From the NCBI GenBank assembly GCA_947650365.1, contig OX393549.1:28053209-28117208 (forward strand): a DNA stretch of 64,000 bases, given 5' to 3'. The position numbers and the translations under genes were made by a program. The DNA comes from Chamaelirium japonicum (Eukaryota; Streptophyta; Magnoliopsida; Liliales; Melanthiaceae). Shown here piece by piece: positions 54,140-64,000 of the stretch (the stretch's first letter is position 1; every line of letters starts with the position of its first letter). The notes below the pieces were generated by a model. That model worked only from the letters and a program-made list of their open reading frames with translations, searched no databases and was not told the origin of the DNA.

Positions 54140-54544
54140 TTCGTACGATCCATTCGAATTCATTCGTACGATCCATTCTAATTCATTCATACGATCCATT
54201 CTAATTCATTCATACAATCCATTCTAATTCTTTCACACGATCCATTCTAATTCATTCGTAGGATCCATTCTAATTCATTCGTACAATCTATTCTATTTCA
54301 TTCGTACGATCCATTCTTACTCATTGGTATGATCCATTCTAATTCATTTGGACGAATGTATCCATTATAATTTATTTGTATGATCCATTATAATTCATTC
54401 GTACGATCCATTCTAATTCATTCGTACGATCCATTCTTACTCATTCGTATGATCCATTCTAATTCATTCGTACGATCCATTCTAATTCATTCGCACAATC
54501 TATTCTAATTCATTCGTACGATCCATTCTGATTTATTCGTACGA
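54140..54544 (-). repeat. Satellite block, reverse
   Basis: Ends at GTACGATCGTAC (54539-54550), the same centre as the 60-bp palindrome at 5802 but with diverged arms. Confidence 0.91.
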
Positions 54545-55299
54545 TCGTACAAATGAATTTGAATGGATCGTACGGAATGAATTAGAATGGATTGTATGAA
54601 TGAATTAGAATGGATACATTCGTGCGAATGAATTAGAATGGATCATACGAATGAGTAAGAATGGATCGTACGAATGAAATAGAATGGATTGTACGAATGA
54701 ATTAGAATGGATCGTACAAATGAATTAGAATGGATCGTACGAATGAATTAGAATGGATCATACGAATGAGTAAGAATGGATCGTACAAATGAAATAGAAT
54801 AGATTGTACGAATGAATTAGAATGCATCGTACGAATGAATTTGAATGGATCGTGTGAAAGAATTAGAATGCATTGTATGAATGAAATAGAATGGATCGTA
54901 TGAATGAATTAGAATGGATCGTGCGAATGAATTCAAATGGATCGCATGATCCATTCGAATAGAATGGATCGTATGAATAAATTAGAATGGATCGGGCGAA
55001 TGAATTAGAATGGATTGTAGGAATGAATTAGAATGGATCGTATGAATGAATTAGAATGGCTCGTATGAATGAATTAGAATAGATCGTGCGAATGAATTAG
55101 AATGCATCATACGAATGAATTAGAATGGATCATACGAATGAATTACAATGGACCATATGAATGAATTAGAATGGATCATACGAATGAGTAAGAATGGATC
55201 GTACGAATGAAATAGAATAGATTGTACGAATGAATTAGAATGGATACATTCGTGCGAATGAATTAGAATGGATCGGACGATTGAATTAGAATGGATCGT
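54545..55299 (+). repeat. Satellite block, forward, with a fold-back
   Basis: Fold-back at 54935-54956 (third copy, one mismatch). It ends at ATCGTACGAT (55295-55304), with the same approach as 20291. Confidence 0.91.
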
Positions 55300-55948
55300 A
55301 CGATTCATTCTAATTCATTCGTACGATCCATTCTAATACATTCGTACGATTCATGCTAATTCATTCGCACGATCCATTCTAATTCATTCGTACGATCCAT
55401 TCTTATTCATTCATACGATCCATTCTAATTCATTCGCACAATCCATTCTAATTCATTCATACAATCCATTCTAATTCATTCGTATGATCCATTCTAACTC
55501 ATTCGGTGGATCCATTCTAATTCATTCGTACGATCCATTCTAATTCATTCCCACGATCCATTCTAATTTATTCGTACGATCCATTCTAATTCATTCGTAC
55601 GATCTATTCTAATTCATTCGCACGAATATAACCATTCTAATTCATTCATACGATTCATTCTAATTCATTCGTACGATCCATTCTAATTCATTCGTACGAT
55701 CCATTCGAATTCATTCGGACGATCCATTCTAATTCATTCGCACGAATGTATCCATTCTAATTCATTCGTACGATCCATTCTAATTCATTCATACAATCCA
55801 TTCTAATTCTTTCACATGATCCATTCTAATTCATTCGTACGATCCATTCTAATTCATTCGTGCAATCCATTCTATTTCATTCGTACGATCCATTCTTACT
55901 CATTCGTACGATCCATTCTAATTCATTCACACGAATGTATCCATTCGT
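55300..55948 (-). repeat. Satellite block, reverse
   Basis: Contains CATTCGGTGGATCC near 55502. It ends at CATTCGTATGAATG (55942-55955). Confidence 0.91.
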
Positions 55949-57597
55949 ATGAATGAATTAGAATAGACTGTACGAATGAATTAGAATGTATCGTACGAAT
56001 GAATTAGAATGGATCGTACAAAGGAATTGGAATGGATCGTACGAATGAATGAGAATGGATCGTACTAATGAATTAGAATGGATCGTACGAAGGAATTAGA
56101 ATGGATCGTACGAATGAATTAGAATGGATATATTCGTGCAAATGAATTAGAATGGATCGTATGAATGTATTAGAATGGATCGTATGAGTGAATTAGAATG
56201 GATCATACGAATTAATTAGAATGGATCATACGAATGAATTAGAATGGATCGTACGAATGAATTAGAATGGATCGTACGAATGAATTAGAATGGATACATT
56301 CATGCGAATGAATTAGAATGGATTGTGTGAATGAATAAGAACAGATCGTGCGAATGAATTAGAATGGATCGTACGAATGAATTAGAATGGATCGTGTGAA
56401 TGAATTAGAATGGATCGTACAAATGAATTAGAATGGATACATTTGTGCGAATGAATTAGAATGGATCGTACGAATGAATTAGAATGGATCATACGAATGA
56501 ATTAGAATAGATCGTATGAATGAATTAGAATGGATCGTGCGAATGAATTAGAATGGATCGTACGAATGAATTAGAATGGATCGTACGAATGAACTAGAAT
56601 GGATACATTCGTGCGAATGAATTAGAATGGATCGTACGAATGAATTAGAATGGATCGTACGAATGAATTAGAATGGATCTTACGAATGAATTAGAATGGA
56701 TCGTACGAATGAATTAGAATGGATCGTACGAATGAATTAGAATGGATATATTTGTGCGAATGAATTAGAATGGATCGGACGAATGAATTAGAATGGATTG
56801 TACGAATGAATTAGAATGGATCATATGAATGAACTAGAATGGATACATTCGTGCGAATGAATTAGAATGGATCGTACGAATGAATTAGAATGGATCGTAC
56901 GAATGAGTTAGAATGGATCTTACGAATGAATTAGAATGGATCGTACGAATGAATTAGAATGGATCGTACGGATGAATTAGAATGGATACATTCGTGCGAA
57001 TGAATTAGAATAGATCGGACGAATGAATTAGAATGGATTGTACGAATGAATTAGAATGGATCGTACGAATGAATTAGAATGGATCGTACGAATAAATTAG
57101 AATGGATACATTCGTCCGAATTAATTAGAATGGATCATACGAATGAGTAAGAATGGATCGTACGAATGAAATAGAATAGATTGTACGAATGAATTAGAAT
57201 GGATTCGTACGAATAAATTAGAATGGATACATTCGTGCGAATGAATTAGAATGGATCGTACCAATGAGTAAGAATGGATCGTACGAATGAAATAGAATGG
57301 ATTGTGCGAATGAATTAGAATGGATCGTACGAATGAATTAGAATGGATCGTGTGAAAGAATTAGAATGGATTGTATGAATGAATTAGAATAGATCGTATG
57401 AATGAATTAGAATGGATCGTATGAGTGAATTAGAATGGATACGAAGGAATTATAATGGATCGTACGAATGAGTAAGAATGGATCGTACAAATGAAATAGA
57501 ATGTATTGTACGAATGAATTAGAATGGATCCTACGAATGAATTAGAATAGATCGTGTGAAATAATTAGAACGGATTGTATGAATGAATTAGAATGAA
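55949..57597 (+). repeat. Satellite block, forward (1.65 kb)
   Basis: A local doubling is visible: the series 28-bp form, GATCTTACG, GATCGGACG occurs near 56601-56780 and again near 56837-57020. It ends at GAATTC (57595-57600). Confidence 0.92.
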
Positions 57598-59060
57598 TTC
57601 GTACGATCCATTCGAATTCATTTCCACGATCCATTCTAATTCATTCATACGATCCATTCTAATTCATTCATACAATCTATTCTAATTCACTCATACGATC
57701 TATTATATTTCATTCGTACGATCCATTCTTACTCATTCGTATGATCCATTCTAATTCATTCGGATGAATGTATCCATTCTAATTTATTCGTACGATCCAT
57801 TCTAATTCATTCGTACGATCCATTCTAATTCATTCGTACGATCCAGTCTAATTCATTCGTCCGATCCATTCTAATTCATTCGCACGAATGTATCCATTCT
57901 AAGTCATTCGTACGATCCATTCTAATTCATTCGTACGATCCATTCTAATTCATTCGTAAGATCCATTCTAATTCATTCGTACGATCCATTCTAATTCATT
58001 CGTACGATCCATTCTAATTCATTCGTAAGATCCATTCTAATTCATTCGTACGATCCATTCTAATTCATTCGTACGTTCCATTCTAATTCATTCGCACGAA
58101 TGTATCCATTCTAGTTCATTTGTACGATCCATTCTAATTCATTCGTACGATCCATTCTAATTCATTCGTACGATCCATTCTAATTCATTCGCACGAATGT
58201 ATCCATTCTAGTTCATTTGTACGATCCATTCTAATTCATTCGTACGATCCATTCATATTCATTCGCACGATCCTTTCTAATTCATTCGTACGATCCATTC
58301 TAATTCATTCATATGATCCATTCTAATTCATTCGTACGATCCATTCTAATTCATTCATACGATCCATTCTAATTCATTCGTACGATCCATTCCAATCCAT
58401 TCTAGTTCATTCGTACGATCCATTCTAATTCCTTCGTACGATCCATTCTAATTCATTCGTACGATCTATTCTAATTCATTAGTCCGATCCATTCTAATTC
58501 ATTCGCACGAGTGTATCCATTCTAATACATTCATACGATCCATTCTAATTCATTTGCACGAATATATCCATTCTAATTCATTCGTACGATCCATTCTTAT
58601 TCCTTTGTACGATCCATTCTAATTCATTCGTACGATCTATTCTAATTCATTCGTCCGATCCATTCTAATTCATTCGCACGAATGTATCCATTCTAATTCA
58701 TTCGTATGATCCATTCTAATTAATTCGTATGATCCATTATAATTCATTCGTACGATCCATTCTAATTCATTCATACAATCCATTCTAATTCATTCGCACG
58801 AGTGTATCCATTCTAATTAATTTGTACGATCCATTCTAATTCATTCGTATGATCTATTCTTATTCCTTTGCACGATCCAGTCTAATTGATTCTCACGATC
58901 CATTCTAATTCATTCGCACGAATGTATCCATTCTAATTCATTCGTACGATCCATTCTAATTCATTAATATAATCCATTCTAATTCATTCGTACGATCCAT
59001 TCTAATTCATATGCACAAGGGTATCCATTATAATTCATTCGTAAGATCCATTCTAATTCA
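57598..59060 (-). repeat. Satellite block, reverse (1.5 kb)
   Basis: A short internal doubling of GTATCCATTCTAGTTCATTTG is seen at 58100 and 58200. It ends ATTCA-GGATCGTACG. Confidence 0.92.
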
Positions 59061-60722
59061 GGATCGTACGAATGAATTAGAATGGATACATTCGTGCGAA
59101 TGAACTAGAATTGATCGTACGAATGAATTAGATGGGATCGTGTGAATGAATTAGAATGGATCATACGAATGAATTAGAATGGATCGTACGAATGAACTAG
59201 AATGGATACATTCGTGCGAATGAATTAGAATGGATCGTACGAATGAATTAGAATAGATACATTTGTGCGAATGAATTAGAATGGATCGGACGAATGAATT
59301 AGAATGGATCGTACGAATGAATTAGAATGGATCAAATGAATGAATTAGAATGGATCGTACGAATGAATTAGAATGGATTGTACGAATGAATTAGAATGGA
59401 TACATTCGTGCGAATGAATTAGAATGGATCGGACGATTGAATTAGAATAGATCGTACGAATGAATTAGAATGGATCGTACGAAGGAATTAGAATGGATCG
59501 TACGAATGAATTAGAATGGATATATTCGTGCAAATGAATTTGAATGGATCGTATGAATGTATTAGAATGGATCGTATGAGTGAATTAGAATGGATTATAC
59601 GAATGAATTAGAATGGATCGTATGAATGAATTAGAATGGATACATTCATGTGAATGAATTAGAATGGATCGTATGAATGAATTAGAATAGATTTTGTGAA
59701 TGAATTAGAATTGATCGTACGAATGAATTAGAATGGATACATTCGTGCGAATGAATTAGAATGGATTGTATGAATGAATTAGAATGGATCGTACGAATGA
59801 ATTAGAATGGATCGTATGAGTGAATTAGAATGGATACGAAGGAATTAGAATGGATCGTACGAAGGAATTAGAATGGATCATACGAATGAAATAGAATGGA
59901 TCGTACGAAGGAATTAGAATGGATCGTACGAAGGAATTAGAATGGGTCGTACGAAGGAATTAGAATGGATCGTACGAATGAATTAGAATGGATATATTCG
60001 TGCAAATGAATTATAATGGATCGTATGAATGAATTAGAATGGATCGCATGAGTGAATTAGAACGGATAGTACGAATGAAGTAGAATGGATCGTATGAATG
60101 AATTAGAATTGATACATTGGTGCGAATGAATTAGAATGGATCGTACGAATGAATTAGAATGGATTGTACGAATGAATTAGAATGGATCTTACGAATGAAT
60201 TAGAATGGATCGTATGAATGAATTAGAATGGATCGCACGAATGAATTAGAATGGATACATTCGTTCGAATGAATTAGAATGGATCGGACGAATGAATTAG
60301 AATGGATCGTACGAACGAATTAGAATGGATCAAATGAATGAATTAGAATGGTTACATTCAAGCGAATGAATTAGAATGGATTAGAATGGATGCATTCGAG
60401 CGAATGAATTAGAATGGATCGTACGAATGAATTAGAATGGATCGTACGAATGGATTAGAATGGATCGTACGAATGGATTAGAATGGATCCTACGAATGGA
60501 TTAGAATGGATACCTTTTTGCATATGAATTAGAATGGATCATACGAATGAATTAGAATGGATTGTACGAATGAATTAGAATGGATCATGCTAATGAATTA
60601 GAATTGATCGAACGAATGAATTAGCATGGATCGTGCTAATGAATTAGAATGGAACATACGAATGAATTAGAATGGATCGTGTGAAAGAATTAGAATGGAT
60701 TGTATGAATGAATTAGAATGAA
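59061..60722 (+). repeat. Satellite block, forward (1.7 kb)
   Basis: The middle (59690-60080) parallels 23160-23530, including GATTTTGTG, GGATACGAAGG and GAACGGATAG. It ends at GAATTC (60720-60725). Confidence 0.92.
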
Positions 60723-61883
60723 TTCGTACGATCCATACGAATTCATTCGCACGATCCATTCTAATTCATTCATACAATCCATTCTAATTCATTCATATGA
60801 TCTATTCTAATTCTTTCGCACGAATGTATTTATTCTAATTCATTCGCACGAATGTATCCATTCTAATTCATTCGTACGATCCATTCTAATTCATTCGCAC
60901 GATCCATTCTAATTCATGCGTACGATCAATTCTAATTCATTCGCACGAATGTATCCATTCTAATTCATTCGTACGATCCATTCTAATTCATTCATAGGAT
61001 CCATTCTAATTCATTCATACAATCCATTCTAATTCATTCGCACGAATGTATCCATTCTAATTCATTCGTACGATCAGTTCTAATTCATTCACAAAATCTA
61101 TTCTAATTCATTTATACGATTCATTCTAATTCATTCACACGAATATATCCATTTTAATTCATTCATACGATCCATTCTAATTCATTCGTACGATCCATTC
61201 TAATTCACTCATACGATCCATTCTAATACATTCATACGATCCATTCTAATTCATTTGCACGAATATATCCATTCTAATTCATTCGTAAGATCCATTCTAA
61301 TTCCTTCGTACGATCCATTCTAATTCATTCGTACGATCTATTCTATTTCATTCGTACGATCCATTCTTACTCATTCGTACGATCTATTCTAATTCATTCG
61401 TCCGATCCATTCTAATTCATTCGCACGAATGTATCCATTCTAATTCATTCGTACGATCCATTCTAATTCATTCGCACGATCCATTCTAATTCATTCGTAC
61501 GATCCATTCTAATTCTTTCTCACGATCCATTTTAATTCATTCGTACGATCCATTCTAATTCATTCGCACGATCCATTCTAATTCATTCGTACGATCCATT
61601 CTAATTCATTCATACGATCCATTCTAATTCATTCGTACGATCCATTCTAATTCATTCGCACAAATGTATCCATTCTAATTCATTCGTACGATCTATTCTA
61701 ATTCATTCGCACGATCCATTCTAATTCATTCGTACGATTCATTCTAATTCATTCGTACGATCCATTCTAATTCATTCGTATGATCCATTCTAATTAATTC
61801 GTATAATCCATTCTAATTCATTCGTATATTCCATTCTAATTCATTCGCCCGATCCATTCATTCGTACGATCCATTCTAATTCA
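60723..61883 (-). repeat. Satellite block, reverse (1.2 kb)
   Basis: Contains CGATCAGTTC / CACAAAATC (61073-61097), shared with 21772, 40882 and 45471. A shortened monomer (CCATTCATTCG near 61856) precedes the ATTCA-GGATCGTACG end. Confidence 0.92.
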
Positions 61884-62863
61884 GGATCGTACGAATGAAT
61901 TAGAATGGATACATTCGTGCGAATGAATTAGAATTGATCGTACGAATGAATTAGAATGGATCGTGCGAATGAATTAGAATGGATTGTACGAAGGAATTAG
62001 AATGGATCGTACGAATGAACTAGAATGGATACATTCGTGCGAATGAATTAGAATGGATCGTACGAATGAATTAGAATGGATCGTACGAATGAATTAGAAT
62101 GGATCTTACGAATGAATTAGAATGGATCGTACGAATGAATTAGAATGGATCATACGAATGAATTAGGATGGATACATTCGTGCGAATGAATTAGAATGGA
62201 TCGGACGAATGAATTAGAATGGATCGTACGAATGAATTAGAATGGATCAAATGAATGAATTAGAATGGATCGTACGAATGAATTAGAATGCATCGTACGA
62301 AAGAATTAGAATGGATATATTCGTGCGAATGAATTAGAATGGATCGTACGAATGAATTAGACTGGATCGTACGAATGAATTTGAATGGATACTTTTGTGC
62401 AAATGAATCTAAATGGATTGTATGAATGAATTACAATGTATCGTACGAATGAATTAGAATGGATTGTACGAATGAATTAGAATAGCTCATACGAATGAAT
62501 TAGAATGAATTGTATGAATGAATTAGAATGGATACATTCGTGCGAATGAATTAGAATAGATCGTACGAATGAATTAGAATGGATCGTACGAATAAATTAA
62601 AATAGATCGTGGGAATGAATTAGAATGGATCGTACGAATGAATTAGAATGGATCCACCGAATGAGTTAGAATGGATCATACGAATGAATTAGAATGGATT
62701 GTACGAATGAATTAGAATGGATTGTGCGAATAAATTAGAATGGATCGTATGAATGAATAAGAATGGATCGTATGAATGAATTAGAATGGATCATGCGAAT
62801 GAATTAGCATGAATCGTACGAATGTATTAGAATGGATCGTACGAATGAATTAGAATGAATCGT
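61884..62863 (+). repeat. Satellite block, forward
   Basis: Fifth copy of the GAATCTAAATGG segment (near 62405), then GGATCCACCG and TTAGCATGAATCG as in 902-1933. It ends at ATCGTACGAT (62859-62868). Confidence 0.92.
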
Positions 62864-63245
62864 ACGATCCATTCTAATTCATTCGTACAATCCATTCTAA
62901 TTCATTCGCACGAATGTATCCATTCTAGTTCATTCGTACGATCCATTCTAGTTCAGTCGTACGATCCATTCTAATTCATTCGTACGATCCATTCTAATTC
63001 ATTCGTATGATCCATTCTAATTAATTCGTATGATCCATTCTAATTCATTCGTTCGATCCATTCTAATTCATTTATTCAATCCATTCTAATTCATTCGCAC
63101 GAATGTATCCATTCTAATTAATTCATACGATCCATTCTAATTCATTCGTATGATCCATTCTTATTCATTCGCACGATCCAGTCTAATGGATTCGCACGAT
63201 CCATTCTAATTCATTCGCACGAATGTATCCATTCTAATTCATACA
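62864..63245 (-). repeat. Satellite block, reverse
   Basis: Carries CAGTCTAATGGATTCGCACG near 63180. It ends TCATACAATCG-TGTGAATAAATTAG. Confidence 0.91.
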
Positions 63246-63398
63246 ATCGTGTGAATAAATTAGAATGGTTATATTCATGCGAATGAATTAGAATGGATCG
63301 TACGAATGGATTAGAATGGATCGTACGAATGGATTAGAATGGATACATTCGTGCGAATGAATTAGAATGGATTGTATGTATGAATTAGAATGGATCGT
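63246..63398 (+). repeat. Satellite block, forward, 153 bp
   Basis: Short block ending in the 22-bp perfect palindrome at 63388-63409. Confidence 0.91.
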
Positions 63399-63409
63399 AC
63401 GATCCATTC
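63388..63409. repeat. 22-bp perfect palindrome at a switch
   Basis: Same sequence as 25176-25197; centre 63398/63399. Confidence 0.92.
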
Positions 63410-64000
63410 GAATTCATTCGTATGATCCATTCTAATTCATTCGTACGATCCATTCTAATTCATTCGTACGAATGTATCCATTCTAATTCATTTGCACGAT
63501 CCATTCTAATTCATTCCTATGATTTATTCTAATTCATTCGTACGATCAATTCTAATTCATTCTAATTCATTCGTACGATCCATTCTACGATCAATTCTAA
63601 TTCATTCATATATTCCATTCTAATTCATTAGCACGATCCATGCTAATGAATTAGAATGGATCATACGATCCAATCTAATTCATTCATACGATCCATTCTT
63701 ACTCATTCGTATGATCCATTCTAATTCAATCGTATGATCCATTCTAATTCATTCATACGATCCATTCTAATTCCTTTGTACGATCCATTCTAATTCATTC
63801 GTATGATCCATTCTAATTCATTCGTACGATTCATTCTAATTCCTTCGTACGATCCATTCTAATTCATTTGTACGATCCATTCTAATTCATTCGCGCAATC
63901 TATTCTAATTCATTCGTACGATCTATTCTAATTCATTCGTACGATCCATTCTAATTCATTCATACAATCCATTCTAATTTATTCGCACGAATGTATCCAT
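63399..64000 (-). repeat. Satellite block, reverse, runs off the window
   Basis: From 63480 it follows the reverse half of the 4.5-kb unit (39960, 44520 and 48975 onward), including the hairpin at 63614-63660. A fourth copy may continue beyond the window. Confidence 0.9.
63614..63660. repeat. Hairpin, 20-bp perfect arms, 7-nt loop
   Basis: Same as 40094-40140. Arms 63614-63633 and 63641-63660. Confidence 0.93.

Larger units (their letters stand above)
1..64000. repeat. Satellite DNA locus, 23-bp monomer, mixed orientation
   Basis: Everything except 2014-3318 is built from a 23-bp monomer, GAATGAATTAGAATGG followed by ATCGTAC, read on one strand or the other. Each monomer holds an 8-bp palindrome TCGTACGA with two CpGs and three GAAT words, which suggests growth from a shorter GAATG-like unit. 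A 28-bp form (extra ACATT, GTGC for GTAC) is scattered every few monomers. I saw no other unique sequence of 40 bp or more in the satellite part. All reading frames of a regular array hit a stop within about three monomers, so it is not coding. I do not recognise it as a named family. It could be pericentromeric, centromeric or an interstitial heterochromatin block; the sequence does not say which. Confidence 0.97.

Noticed and set aside
55120-55308. 62-codon reverse open frame in satellite
   Set aside because: Satellite translation only, ending at an orientation switch.
1-64000. CRISPR array
   Set aside because: The 23-bp repeats are contiguous with no unique spacers, and no cas-like gene is present.
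1-64000. Human-type CATTC satellite (HSat2/3)
   Set aside because: CCATTC and GAATGG words are shared, but the regular CGTACGA core and 23/28-bp structure differ from what I know of those families, and the embedded LTR looks plant-like. Likely convergence; a database comparison would settle it.
1-64000. Telomeric or subtelomeric simple repeat
   Set aside because: No TTTAGGG, TTAGGG or related telomere word in tandem was seen.

Overview
The window looks like nuclear heterochromatin of a higher eukaryote, most likely a flowering plant. About 62.7 of the 64 kb is one A+T-rich satellite DNA and the rest is a single 1,305-bp island. No protein-coding gene, tRNA, rRNA or CRISPR array is supported. 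The plant assignment is an inference from the island, which has the ends, target-site duplication and motifs of a plant LTR-retrotransposon LTR.

Satellite. The basic monomer is 23 bp: GAATGAATTAGAATGG followed by ATCGTAC. A 28-bp form carries an extra ACATT after GGAT and usually GTGC in place of GTAC, and a rare 18-bp form lacks one GAATG. By length there are roughly 2,600 to 2,700 monomers. Most point changes are transitions at the two CpGs of TCGTACGA (CATACG, TGTACG, CGTATG, CGTACA), as expected of old methylated DNA.

Layout. The array is not simply head-to-tail. It is cut into about 70 blocks, from about 25 bp to 2.5 kb, that alternate in orientation. Here '+' means GAATTAGAATGG reads on the given strand and '-' means CCATTCTAATTC does. 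Block borders are usually good to a few bases, because most are short palindromes or inverted repeats. A few junction sequences recur many times, so they were probably made once and spread when larger units were copied. Visible large units are three tandem inverted-type higher-order repeats of 3.2, 4.6 and 4.4 kb (38310-50433), a duplicated pair about 3.5 kb apart (10.6-12.1 and 14.1-15.6 kb), and a duplicated pair about 7.95 kb apart (23.7-25.1 and 31.6-33.1 kb).

Island (2014-3318). It starts TG, ends CA, has short inverted ends and is flanked by a perfect CGATC duplication. Removing it with one CGATC restores the satellite register exactly. It is best read as a solo LTR. It holds a TATA-like box, a perfect four-module heat-shock element and a GAGCTC-rich minisatellite with a 64-bp three-part higher-order unit.

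The points most worth follow-up are the inverted higher-order organisation with its conserved hairpin junctions, a 60-bp perfect palindrome at 5802-5861, and the heat-shock element in the LTR. Orientation switches in satellite DNA can also be assembly errors, so read-level checks matter.
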